64,000 nucleotides of DNA from Roseiarcus sp963794155 (GCA_963794155.1 CAWCCX010000016.1:558001-622000), one strand, 5' to 3'; numbered from the stretch's first letter, positions 19,531-28,474 are shown. Numbers and translations are program-made. The notes: a model not told the origin generated them from the sequence alone.

Positions 19531-20127
19531 ATGGACGCAACATATCATCTTTCGGGCGGCTTCAAGCCGACGATCAAACGTTTTGCCGATCTTGACGGGC
19601 CAGACTATTTTCCAACTCCGGCTTGGGCCACTTACGCCCTAATCGACAACGAGAAGTTTTCTGGCGACATTTGGGAAAGCGCGTGCGGCGATGGTGCCAT
19701 GTCCCGCGTGCTTGACAAAACAGGGTGTCCAGTTTTCAGTTCCGACCTGCACAACCGTGGATTTGGCGACATCGGTGTCGACTTCCTGACGGCACATCGG
19801 CGAGCCGACAATATTGTGACTAACCCTCCGTATAATAGCGCCGAAGGCTTTGTCGCCGCCGGCGTCCAAAAGGCGAAGCAGAAGTTTGCTTTGCTGTTGA
19901 GGCTCGCGTTTCTTGAGGGTGCGAACCGAGCAAACACAATCTTCGCACGTAACCCACCGAGCCGGGTCTGGGTATTCAGTGAGCGAATTACATTCTATCC
20001 GGCTGGCGCGGTTCAGAAGGGAACCGGAACGACGGCCTACGCTTGGTTCGTCTGGGATAAGAACGCTAATGGGACGCAACTGAACTGGTTTAAGCCTGGA
20101 TACAAGGCGCGCTACCTCTCGTCATGA
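19531..20127 (+). CDS. Orphan DNA N6-adenine methyltransferase-like protein
   Basis: 198 residues with a class I methyltransferase fold: SAM-binding motif WESACGDGAMS (48-58), acidic SSDLHNRGFGD at the second strand, and catalytic NPPY (98-101) in NIVTNPPYNSAEGF. This order and size match compact phage- or plasmid-type adenine methyltransferases. No specificity domain is visible. It overlaps the convergent winged-helix gene by 16 bp at its 3' end. Codon composition is less GC-rich than the core genes. It may protect the island or its host from a nuclease, or be an orphan phage-type enzyme. Confidence 0.75.
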   Translation: MDATYHLSGGFKPTIKRFADLDGPDYFPTPAWATYALIDNEKFSGDIWESACGDGAMSRVLDKTGCPVFSSDLHNRGFGDIGVDFLTAHRRADNIVTNPPYNSAEGFVAAGVQKAKQKFALLLRLAFLEGANRANTIFARNPPSRVWVFSERITFYPAGAVQKGTGTTAYAWFVWDKNANGTQLNWFKPGYKARYLSS

Positions 20128-20438
20128 TGCTTAAGGTGCAAACGACCGGCTTCCGTAATTTCTATCCCAAGCCTAGACCCTAAATGATTCGCAAAGCCCT
20201 CAGCAATGAGGTTTCCCGCCATCGCCTTGTGAGAGACTATATTGCGCACGATTTGACTGAAATAAGTATCGTGGCGCCCTTCGATAATCTCGGCATCTTT
20301 GCCCGTCGGCTTCAATATTCCTTCGAGTTCCACAATCAAGCGGCTCGTGCTCATTCGTCCATTCGGTTGCCGGGCCAAAATCCTAAGCGTTGGAATGAGA
20401 AGGTCCGCCTCCACTATTCGGTGGGGCTTGTTGATCAT
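20112..20438 (-). CDS. Winged-helix protein resembling Mrr N-terminal domains
   Basis: 108 residues starting MINKPHRIVEADLL with a strong GGGAG site 8 bases upstream. LIPTLRILARQPNGRMSTSRL and DTYFSQIVRNIVSHKA, ending GIEITEAGRLHL, resemble the winged-helix N-terminal domain of Mrr-type restriction proteins. There is no nuclease domain, so it is probably a DNA-binding regulator or accessory subunit. It converges on and overlaps the methyltransferase gene, which suggests a shared history. Function inferred only. Confidence 0.6.
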   Translation of the reverse strand: MINKPHRIVEADLLIPTLRILARQPNGRMSTSRLIVELEGILKPTGKDAEIIEGRHDTYFSQIVRNIVSHKAMAGNLIAEGFANHLGSRLGIEITEAGRLHLKHHDER

Positions 20439-20779
20439 TTTCCGTCTCCCTCTGAGAGAGCGATAAAATCCTAGTCCAAAAAGGACAGACCTAGCGAAGT
20501 CTTTCTAAAGCGTCCGGCGGACGCTGTCTTTGGCGGGCGTCGGGGGGGACCCGGCGCGTTCGCCATGCCGGCCGCTGGCGGCCTTCCTTGCGCTATGGTG
20601 GGACCGAGGCCGATGTGGTCGCAGAGGCTTGCTCGCCCATGCCGACACGATCGGCCGACCGAGGGTGCGCATAGCCGGCCGGTGGTCAAAATACTGACGC
20701 ATGGTTCCCACGTCGACGGACCGTGAGTCGACCGCGTTGTGCGGCAAGGTGACCGGCCCCTTGCTTCATCCGCTTCGCG
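20439..20779. other. Gap without a supported gene
   Basis: GC-rich sequence. Frames on the minus strand here are arginine- and proline-rich and have no ribosome-binding site. Nothing recognisable. Confidence 0.4.
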
Positions 20780-20974
20780 TCATGTCTCGGCTGGCGGGTC
20801 GGCGGCTGTCTTGATTACACCGCCTTGCTCGCGTAGCGCCTTAAGCGCGGCCTGACGTAACCATTCCGAGGCCGCTTGATGTTGAGCTCTTGCGGCGCGT
20901 TCGATCGCGGCCTTGAGTTCCGGGTCTAGCACCACGGTGAGGAACGGTTTCGTGCTGCGGCTCATTCGAGACAT
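20780..20974 (-). CDS. Ribbon-helix-helix (CopG-like) small DNA-binding protein
   Basis: About 64 residues, starting MSRMSRSTKPFLTVVLDPEL. The sequence FLTVVLDPELKAAIERAA followed by ASEWLRQAALKAL has the beta strand and two helices of a ribbon-helix-helix fold, as in antitoxins and plasmid regulators. The frame is open to 21154, but upstream residues look unrelated; ATGs at 20974 and 20965 are both possible. It is diverged from cas1 with CATGTAGC repeated in the gap (near 20972 and 21024), a possible operator. No toxin gene is adjacent. Confidence 0.6.
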   Translation of the reverse strand: MSRMSRSTKPFLTVVLDPELKAAIERAARAQHQAASEWLRQAALKALREQGGVIKTAADPPAET

Positions 20975-21172
20975 GTAGCGAACGCGCCTTGACACGTCAA
21001 CCTCAAGGCTATATGTAAGCTCCATGTAGCTTAGATGGGGCTTTATGCCCATCCTCCCTTTCGAGCTACGCGCGGTTAGTCTGAATAGTCTAGCCCCCAA
21101 CTCTAAGCGAGAGAGACCCGGAGATGGCGCGAGATCGTGCTTCGACCGGGGCACAGCGGCGAGTTGTAGTGC

Positions 21173-22219
21173 GTGGGTCCGAATGCGGCGTTACGCATTC
21201 GGAACGGCGCTCTTGACATCGAACACGGCCCGGCGGCGGGGCGCGTCAAGCTCAAGATCGATATCGACGATCCCATGCCCAAAGCGATCCTTTTCGATAG
21301 CCATGGCGAGTTCATGACCGGGGAAGCCGTGCGATGGGCAGCGCGCCGCGGTATCGGCCTTATCCTGCCCGACGGCCCTGGCCGCATGATCACGATTGTC
21401 CATAGCGCCCTTGAGGCGGCGGACGGTGAGACTTTACGCGATGTTGGCCCCGCCATCATCCGTGCACAATGCTCCGCGGATCCGGTTGCGATCGCGCGGG
21501 AAATCGTACGGGCGAAGATCGCGGCGGACGCGAAGGCCGTCGGCCCGCGCCTTACGGCACGAGGCTTTGACGCTGCCCGGTACGAGGCGAGGCTTGCGGC
21601 CACGCGCAGCGTCGCGGAGATCATGATCATCGAGGCCAAAGCCGCGGCCGTCTACTGGCGATCGCAGCGGGATTTAGGGCTCGTCGAGCGCAAGGGCGGC
21701 AATCTGCCGCGCACATGGTTGCGCTTCGCCAATAGGGGGAAGGGCGCGGAGTTCTTGGGCAACAAGCACGCGTCGCATCCGATTTCCGCCATGATCAATT
21801 ATTGCATTGTCGTCGAGGCCGGACGGTTGGCGCGCGCGCTCGCCGGCGAGGGCATGGCGCTCCAAATCGGCTTCCTGCACGGCGACAAGCATGGCCGCAA
21901 CTCTCTCGTTTGGGACTGCATCGAACCATTGCGGGCGAAAATCAACGCGCGCGTATTTGCGTTCATCGCCGAGCACGAATTCGGCCGGAGCGATTTTCCG
22001 GCGAGCGGGATCAACGTTCATCGGATCGCGCGGCCGATCATCACCGAAGTTTTGCAGCAATGTCTTTTGCCGGAGCAAGACATTCTCGAGGCTGCGGCCT
22101 GGTTAAGGGATTTGGTCATGCGGTACGGCGCGCCATTGTCACGTGTCCGGCGCGGCCGCCGGCCAATGAGCCCGAGCGGCTGGCAGAAGACCGTCAGCGG
22201 CCTCGCAGCGCATTCCTGA
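21173..22219 (+). CDS. cas1: Solo Cas1-family integrase
   Basis: 348 residues with the Cas1 architecture: N-terminal beta domain (ALRIRNGALDIEHG, ILFDSHGEFMTGEAVRWAARRG) and alpha-helical catalytic domain. All metal-binding residues are present: E154 in IIEAKAAAVYW, H236 in IGFLHGDKHGR, D248 and E251 in LVWDCIEPLR. The H-to-D spacing of 12 equals that of type II Cas1. No cas2, other cas gene or CRISPR array occurs in this window, so it belongs with orphan Cas1 proteins. The GTG at 21173 is the only in-frame start near the N terminus. Alternatively, an ATG at 21124 (MARDRASTGAQRRVVVRG) joins this frame if one G of the GGG at 21175 is an insertion. It might integrate DNA for a mobile element or for a distant array. 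Confidence 0.82.
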   Translation: MGPNAALRIRNGALDIEHGPAAGRVKLKIDIDDPMPKAILFDSHGEFMTGEAVRWAARRGIGLILPDGPGRMITIVHSALEAADGETLRDVGPAIIRAQCSADPVAIAREIVRAKIAADAKAVGPRLTARGFDAARYEARLAATRSVAEIMIIEAKAAAVYWRSQRDLGLVERKGGNLPRTWLRFANRGKGAEFLGNKHASHPISAMINYCIVVEAGRLARALAGEGMALQIGFLHGDKHGRNSLVWDCIEPLRAKINARVFAFIAEHEFGRSDFPASGINVHRIARPIITEVLQQCLLPEQDILEAAAWLRDLVMRYGAPLSRVRRGRRPMSPSGWQKTVSGLAAHS

Positions 22220-22747
22220 GGGCCATCGCACGGCCGCCAGACCGGTAGCTTGCCTGAGCAGCGTGCGCATCAGTTTAGGGCGGCAGACTTATTTGCCCGT
22301 CCGGGGGACCGACGGATCGATCACCGGCCGGGTCTCGGCAAGCCGTTACGCTTCGCGACGTCCGCTCGGCGCAATTAGAAGTCATTGCCGGGCGGTCTGA
22401 CGAACGGATCAATTCGACCCTTTGGGGGCGGAAAGTGCAGGGAAGCAGCCGCAGACGCTGCGCCACGACGGCGCGCCGAGAGCGCGCGTTCCGGCGGTAG
22501 CAGCCGTGCAGGTTGGACCGAGGCCGTTTTTCCTCCGGTTGGATAAACAGTAAGTTCGCACCTTCTGAGGTTGCCTTCCATTAAATGAGCCGGGAGAGTA
22601 TCGAGATCATGGACAGCGGCGTCCAGAACTGAGATGCGATAAACGCTATCACGCAACTGACAGGTTTCGAGACCGGGGCCACCGAGCGGGCCGGCGTCCG
22701 CCGGCAGCGCCGTGCACGAGAGAGTTACTAAGTAACGCGATACAACG
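22220..22747. other. Gap between cas1 and the restriction locus
   Basis: No CRISPR-like repeats, no terminal inverted repeats and no recognisable gene. A minus-strand frame at 22375-22656 (MRDSVYRISVLDAAVHDL) is open for 93 codons but has no ribosome-binding site and no family resemblance. Confidence 0.45.
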
Positions 22748-23032
22748 ATGCCGAACGACGAGATGTCAAAAATGAGAATTCTGGAGATTTTCGACCGATC
22801 AGGCTCGGATTACTCGCTGAAACCTCTCGATCAATTTGAACTAACGGCTCTTGAGGCACTCCTATTCGAGAAGAACGATCGACTGTATTTTAGGTGCCCG
22901 GTACGCAACAGGAGACATCCTTGCGAAACCGAGGAGGCTGTTCGGGCAGCTCTGGATCCTGCGGCTGACGGAGCGCTACGGCTATTCTATCAATCGCTTT
23001 GCGGTCGAGTATCCGATTACCTTCGGCCGTGA
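22748..23032 (+). pseudogene. Out-of-frame 5' end of the modification gene
   Basis: The first ~50 residues (ILEIFDRSGSDYSLKPLDQF, ELTALEALLFEKNDRLYFR) look like the normal start of an HsdR-N-containing methylase. The homology then continues in the +1 frame (ATGDILAKPRRLFGQLW). The switch lies between about 22885 and 22908. After the switch this frame is meaningless. One base too many, or two too few, explains it. Confidence 0.6.
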
Positions 23033-24776
23033 CACATCAAAGCGCGCCGACATCGTCATCTTCGACGCCGATCGCCCGACCGTCCCATACACGATCGTCG
23101 AGGTAAAACAGACAAAGCTCAAGGACGGCAAAGAGCAGTTGCGGTCTTATACCCACGCAACAGGTGCGCCGATTGCGCTCTGGAGCAATGGCGCGCAGAC
23201 GATCGTATGGCATCGGAAGAACCCTAACTATTTCATCGAGCTTCCGGCGCTCCCTACGGCAAGCCAAACCATTGAAGACGTTGCCGGCGAGCCGTGGACG
23301 ATTGAAACGCTTATCGAAAAAGAAAAGGAGCGTGAACAGGAGGGGACCAAAGCACGCTCCCTGCGAGATCTGATCGTCGATATGGAGGATGAAGTACTCG
23401 CAAACGCTGGCGTGGACGTCTTCGAGGAAGTCTTCAAGCTGATTTTCACCAAGCTCTACGACGAAATGGCTTGTTATCGCGGTACCTATACGCATCTGCG
23501 CTTCCGCAACAGCAATACCGCCGCGCAGCTAAAATCCGCGATTCAGACCTTGTTTGACGATGCCCGCAAAAAATGGCCCGGCGTCTTTCCGGAGGACGAC
23601 CGCATCCGGCTCTCGGCTGATCATCTGCAAGTCTGCGTCGGGTCCCTGGAGGAATGGAAGCTTTTCAACTCCAATCTCGACGTCATCGACGACGCCTTCG
23701 AGTATCTCGTGAACAAGTCGGCCAAGGGCGAGAAAGGCCAGTATTTCACGCCCCGCTGGGTGATCGACATGTGCGTCAGGATGCTGAACCCGCAAGAGCA
23801 CGAGACGGTCATCGATCCCGCCTGCGGCTCGGCAGGCTTCACGGTTCATGCGATGTTCCATGTCTGGCGCGGCGTCATTGCGGACCTGTGCCTGCCCCAG
23901 TCGCACCTCTTCACCATGGAGGAAAAGCCGGCGCGCTGCGTAGATTACGTGCGAGAAAAGGTCTTCGCGATCGATTTCGACGAAAAGAGTGTCCGGGTCG
24001 CGCGCTGCCTGAACCTCATTGCCGGCGACGGCGAAACCAATGTCCTGCACCTAAACAGCCTAGACTGGACCAAGTGGGACGAGACGACAAAGCAGGACGA
24101 CTGGAACGACACATACGGTCCCGGTTTTTCCCGCTTGCGACGCCAGCGGGAGAGGGGCGCGAGGGACTATCGGCGCTTCATTTTCGACATACTGATGGCA
24201 AATCCGCCCTTCGCGGGGGACATCAAGCAGAGCGATATGCTCTCCCCCTACGAGCTCGCGCACAAGGCGAACGGGAAACTGGAAAGCGCGGTCGGCCGCG
24301 ATCTCCTGTTTATCGAACGGAACCTGGATTTTCTCAAGCCCGGCGGGCGGATGGCGATCGTGTTGCCGCAGGGGCGGTTCAACAACTCGTCTGACCAGCG
24401 AGTGCGCGAGTTCATCATGGAGCGCTGCCGCATCCTGGCGGTAGTCGGGCTCCACCCGAATTCCTTCAAGCCCCATACCGGCACCAAAACGAGCGTCCTC
24501 TTCGTGGAGAAATGGAACGATGACCCGAGGGCCGGCCCGCTTTGTCCGAAGGCCGATGATTACGACATTTTCTTCGCGACCCAACGCGTCGAGTTGGTAA
24601 ACAATCGCGGCCAGAAAGTCTATGTGCGGGAGGCTGATGGTTCGCCCCGGCGCGACAGCCACGGACACTTCATCGTCGCGCATGACCTGTTCAACCATGA
24701 CGGTCTAACGCAAGACGGGATCGCGGAGGCGTTCCAAGAGTTTGCCAAGAAGGAGCGCCTAAGTTTTTTTCGGTAA
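22851..24776 (+). CDS. hsdM: Type I-like restriction-modification M subunit with N-terminal nuclease domain
   Basis: 641 residues in this frame. Residues ~30-135 form an HsdR N-terminal-type PD-(D/E)XK domain: KRADIVIFD (D67) and TIVEVKQTK (E84, K86). After a charged linker come the helical HsdM region and N6-adenine methylase motifs: YFTPRWVIDMC, motif I DPACGSAGF (322-330) and catalytic NPPF (451-454). Nuclease and methylase thus sit in one chain, which works with a specificity subunit encoded next. The true N terminus is in another frame from 22748; a frameshift separates them, and the TTG at 22851 is only the formal start. The end, KKERLSFFR, lies on a T7 run. Confidence 0.82.
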   Translation: MRHSYSRRTIDCILGARYATGDILAKPRRLFGQLWILRLTERYGYSINRFAVEYPITFGRDTSKRADIVIFDADRPTVPYTIVEVKQTKLKDGKEQLRSYTHATGAPIALWSNGAQTIVWHRKNPNYFIELPALPTASQTIEDVAGEPWTIETLIEKEKEREQEGTKARSLRDLIVDMEDEVLANAGVDVFEEVFKLIFTKLYDEMACYRGTYTHLRFRNSNTAAQLKSAIQTLFDDARKKWPGVFPEDDRIRLSADHLQVCVGSLEEWKLFNSNLDVIDDAFEYLVNKSAKGEKGQYFTPRWVIDMCVRMLNPQEHETVIDPACGSAGFTVHAMFHVWRGVIADLCLPQSHLFTMEEKPARCVDYVREKVFAIDFDEKSVRVARCLNLIAGDGETNVLHLNSLDWTKWDETTKQDDWNDTYGPGFSRLRRQRERGARDYRRFIFDILMANPPFAGDIKQSDMLSPYELAHKANGKLESAVGRDLLFIERNLDFLKPGGRMAIVLPQGRFNNSSDQRVREFIMERCRILAVVGLHPNSFKPHTGTKTSVLFVEKWNDDPRAGPLCPKADDYDIFFATQRVELVNNRGQKVYVREADGSPRRDSHGHFIVAHDLFNHDGLTQDGIAEAFQEFAKKERLSFFR

Positions 24777-25996
24777 GCCCCTTCGACAGCGCCCGCTTCG
24801 CGGCGCTGACGGAGGGGCTGGAGATTAGCATCGTCTCCTTCAAGACGGCGAGATCCGCCGCGTCTACTCTCAGGATTGACCCAGAATACTTTCAGCGTCG
24901 CCATCTCGCCGATGCAGCCGTCGTCGTCGCCGCTAGAAAGAGCTTTGGTTCCCTTGCAGACCTTGGCGTCACTGTTGACGCAAGTGCCTTTTACCCATGG
25001 ATCGAGGATTCATATGGCCAAGGCGATCTGCCATTCTTGCGCGTAGGGGACGTGAACGGGTTCGTTGATCTTGATAATTGCGAAGTCATACCAAGAGAGC
25101 TTTGTGAACAATATGCTACTCTTGCGAGCGTATCATCTGGCGACATTGTTTTTACGAAAGGCGGCGCAATTGACCGCGTTGGAATCGTGACAGGAGAGGC
25201 CGCGGTTAGTCGTGATCTAATTTTCCTGAACACGTCAGAGCTCCAAGAAGACGTAAGCAAACTTCTTTTCGCCTATTTTTCTTCTGACTTTTTCAAACGC
25301 ATGCTGATTAGATCAAGCTCTCAAACTACTCAACCCCATCTGACTATTACTCTGGTGCGGGACCTGCCGATCTTCAAAGCGAGTGCACGGCTACAGATTG
25401 CTGTCGCTAATATGGTAACGCGGGCTTTGGACGCTAAGGTCGAGCAGAAGCGCAGCCTTGCCGAGGCCGATTCCGCGCTGCTTTCGGCCCTCGGCCTCGG
25501 CGACTGGTCTCCGCCGGAACCGCTGACCTATATCCGATCACTCAGGGCTGTAGCGGCCTCTGGGCGTTGGGACTCCCAATTCCACGCCCCGAAGGTCGAC
25601 GCCTATCTTCGGAGGTGGGCTGAGCAGTTTGAGCTTTGCACGATTGGCTCGCTGGGCCAAGTAACGAACGGAGAACCGGTCGCCTACTCCGAGAATGGTA
25701 CAGTACCGATCATTCGTTCCGGCGATCTAAGCGACATCGACGATGACGATCGGTTTCTCCGCGCCGTCGAGGAAGCGTCATTCTTCAAACTGGAGCGGGG
25801 TGACGTCCTCATTTCCTCAATCGGATTCGGCTCCATCGGTAAGGTACAAGTTTTTGATAAACTTGGAATATTCGGAACTGTGAGCGAGGTGACTGTAGTT
25901 CGTCAAGCAGAGCTCGATCCGTATTTCCTCGCGGCGATTCTCCAGTCAAGACCTGGAAAGGTCCAGATTGAGCGCTGGATTGTCGATTTCCGCTGA
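24773..25996 (+). pseudogene. hsdS: Restriction specificity subunit, 3' truncated by IS21 element
   Basis: Two target-recognition halves are visible: SFGSLADLGVTVDASAFYPW... GDLPFLRVGDVN ... GDIVFTKGGAIDRVGIV, then a spacer helix (VEQKRSLAEADSALLSALGL) and FELCTIGSLGQVTNGEPVAY ... GDVLISSIGFGSIGKV. The frame is open from within the end of hsdM, but no ATG, GTG or TTG occurs until the TTG at 25037, inside the first domain. At the expected start the sequence is GTAAGC, one base from a GTGA stop-start overlap. The T7 run just before would allow a -1 slip to give an M-S fusion. The 3' end is lost: after W-I the frame enters the insertion sequence at 25981 and stops after VDFR. Confidence 0.78.
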
Positions 25997-26051
25997 GATT
26001 TGACCCGGGATTTCCATTGAGAACTGACCCGGCTTGATGATGGTTTCGGGG

Positions 26052-26846
26052 TCAGGCGTTCGTCAAGTTCCGAGATTTCTCCTTTGCGGGTTTGGCGGCT
26101 TTTGCCGAGCTGTTCTTGAAGCGGAAGCTGTCGTTTCCGGTTTCGAGGATATGACAGCGGTGGGTGAGACGATCGAGTAGAGCGGTCGTCATCTTCGGGT
26201 CTCCGAACACGGTTGCCCACTCGCCGAAGCTGAGATTGGTTGTGATGATGACGCTGGTTCGCTCGTAGAGCTTGCTCAGCAGATGGAAGAGCAACGCGCC
26301 GCCTGAGGCGCTGAACGGCAGGTAACCAAGCTCGTCGAGGATGACGAGATCAGAGTGGGTGAGCCGCGCCGCGAGCTGGCCGGGTTTGCCCTGAAGCTTC
26401 TCTTGTTCGAGAGCGTTGACGAGTTCGACGGTGGGGAAGAAGCGGACGCGCTTGTGGTGATGCTCGATGGCCTGGACGCCGATCGCCGTGGCGAGATGCG
26501 TTTTCCCCGTGCCGGGGCCGCCGACCAGGACGACATTGTGGGCGTCTTCCAGGAACTCGCATCGGTGGAGTTGACGTGCGAGCGCCTCGTTGACCTCACT
26601 GCTGGCGAAGTCGAAGCCGGCGAAATCGCGATAGTTCGGAAAGCGGGCGGCCTTGAGCTGATAGGCCGTCGATCTCACCTCCCTGTCGGCCGTCTCCGCC
26701 TTCAGGAGCTGCGATAGGATGGGCAGCGCCGCCTCAAAGGCCGGAGAGCCTTGTTCGGTCAACTCGCCGACCGCCTGAGCCATGCCGTGCATTTTGAGAC
26801 TGCGCAGCATGATGATGATCGCGCCGGCGGCGGGATTATGACGCAT
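26052..26846 (-). CDS. istB: IS21 helper ATPase IstB
   Basis: 264-residue AAA+ ATPase that helps the transposase choose and capture the target. Walker A is VGGPGTGKTHLATA (108-121), Walker B LVILDELGYLPF, and an N-terminal helical bundle (LRSLKMHGMAQAVGEL) is typical of IstB. The ATG overlaps the last 11 bases of istA, the usual IS21 arrangement. It appears intact. Confidence 0.95.
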   Translation of the reverse strand: MRHNPAAGAIIIMLRSLKMHGMAQAVGELTEQGSPAFEAALPILSQLLKAETADREVRSTAYQLKAARFPNYRDFAGFDFASSEVNEALARQLHRCEFLEDAHNVVLVGGPGTGKTHLATAIGVQAIEHHHKRVRFFPTVELVNALEQEKLQGKPGQLAARLTHSDLVILDELGYLPFSASGGALLFHLLSKLYERTSVIITTNLSFGEWATVFGDPKMTTALLDRLTHRCHILETGNDSFRFKNSSAKAAKPAKEKSRNLTNA

Positions 26847-28368
26847 GGCGCGCCTCCCGGACTTTGCGCAGGGCGTCGTAGCGCTCGACGTTGGACTGCG
26901 GCTCGGTGGTCAGCGTCAGAGCCTGGGGCGCCTTTATCGTAGGCGTGTCCGTTGGCTTCCCGTCGACCAAGCGGTGCAGCAAGTTCAGGATATGGGTCTT
27001 CGTCGGGGCGCCGGCCTCCAGCGCCAGTTCGACGGCGGCGAGCACAGCTTGTTCGTCATGCTGGAGAACCAGGGCCAAAATCTCGACCATCTCGCGGTCG
27101 CCGCCTGGCGTCTTAAGCATGCGCTCCTGTAGAGCCCGGAAGGCCGGCGGCAGTTCGGCGAACGGCGCGCCATTGCGCAGGGCTCCGGGCTTGCGTTGAA
27201 CGACCGCCAGATAGTGCCGCCAGTCGTAAACCGTTGTGGTGCTCTTCCGTTCGTGAGAGCGGGCAAAGACACGACGATGCTCGCACACGATCTGCCCCTC
27301 GCCGACGACGACGATGCGCTCCGGATACACCCGCACGCTGACCGGACGATTGGCGAAGGAGGCGGGCACGCTGTAGCGATTACGGTCCAAATGGATTAGG
27401 CACGTCGGCGACACGCGCTTGGCGTATTCGACGAAGCCGTCGAACGTCCTGGAAAGCGGCATCAAGCGCCCGGCTTCCTCTATCCAGATGTCGGCGATCG
27501 CGCCTGGTTGCGAGCCATGCAGCGTCTGGGCCCACAACTCCCGGCATCGCGCCTCCAGCCAATCATTCAGCGCCGCCAGGGAGGGGAAGTTCGGCGCTGG
27601 TTGCCAGAACCGATGGCGGGCGTCCTGGACGTTCTTCTCGATCTGCCCCTTCTCCCACCCGGAAGCCGGATTGCAGAACTCGGCCTCGAATAGGAAGTGG
27701 CTGACCATGGCTGAGAAGCGCGCGTTGACTTGGCGCTCCTTTCCCCGGCCGACCTTGTCAACGGCCGTTCGCATGTTGTCGTAGATGCCCCGCCGCGGCA
27801 CGCCCCCCAGCACGCGGAAGGCGTGGTTATGGGCGTCGAACAGCATCTCGTGGGTCTGCTGAGGATAGGCGCGGAGTATGAAGGCGCGGCTGTAGGAGAG
27901 CTTGAAGTGGGCGACCTGCAACTTGGTCCGCTCGCCGCCGATGACCGCCCAGTCTTCCGACCAGTCGAACTGGAACGCTTCGCCAGGCAAAAACGCCAGC
28001 GGCACGAACACGCCGCGGCCGCACGTCTTCTGTTCCTGTTGCCGAGCGGCCTTCCAGTCGCGAGCGAAGGCCGCCACCCGATTGTAGGAGCCGTCATAGC
28101 CGAGGGCGGCCAGATCAGCGTGCAGTTGCTTGGTCGTCCGCTTCTGCTTGCGGGACTTCCCGGACTCCTGCCGCAGCATCTGCGACAGCTTGTCGGCGTA
28201 AGGGTCCAGCTTGCTCGGGCGGTCAGGGATGTTGAACTTCGGTTCAACGGTGTCCGAGCGCAGGTATTTGCGGACTGTGTTCCTCGACAGACCTGTGCGT
28301 CGGGATATCTCTCGGATCGAGAAATGATCTCGATAGTGCCAGCGTCGGATGACGCTCAATAACTCCAT
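26836..28368 (-). CDS. istA: IS21 transposase IstA
   Basis: 510-residue DDE transposase. The N-terminal helix-turn-helix (FSIREISRRTGLSRNTVRKY) binds the ends. The integrase core has aspartates in FQFDWSEDW and RRGIYDNMRTAV, and a glutamate in GWEKGQIEKNV. A C-terminal beta-barrel and basic tail follow. The ATG at 28368 has GGAG 8 bases upstream; the open frame to 28401 adds residues not needed. Intact, so the element may still be mobile. Confidence 0.95.
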   Translation of the reverse strand: MELLSVIRRWHYRDHFSIREISRRTGLSRNTVRKYLRSDTVEPKFNIPDRPSKLDPYADKLSQMLRQESGKSRKQKRTTKQLHADLAALGYDGSYNRVAAFARDWKAARQQEQKTCGRGVFVPLAFLPGEAFQFDWSEDWAVIGGERTKLQVAHFKLSYSRAFILRAYPQQTHEMLFDAHNHAFRVLGGVPRRGIYDNMRTAVDKVGRGKERQVNARFSAMVSHFLFEAEFCNPASGWEKGQIEKNVQDARHRFWQPAPNFPSLAALNDWLEARCRELWAQTLHGSQPGAIADIWIEEAGRLMPLSRTFDGFVEYAKRVSPTCLIHLDRNRYSVPASFANRPVSVRVYPERIVVVGEGQIVCEHRRVFARSHERKSTTTVYDWRHYLAVVQRKPGALRNGAPFAELPPAFRALQERMLKTPGGDREMVEILALVLQHDEQAVLAAVELALEAGAPTKTHILNLLHRLVDGKPTDTPTIKAPQALTLTTEPQSNVERYDALRKVREARHAS

Positions 28369-28474
28369 GTCGATCACTCCGATGCCCCCCCAAGTGGCCA
28401 AGGGGGGAAGGTTCGAACATGGGTCAGTTCTCGGTGGAAAAACCCGTAGCGCCCGGGTCAGCTCTCAGTGGAAA

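Noticed and set aside
21173..22219. Casposon
   Set aside because: No family B DNA polymerase, no casposon terminal inverted repeats and no target duplication were seen around cas1.
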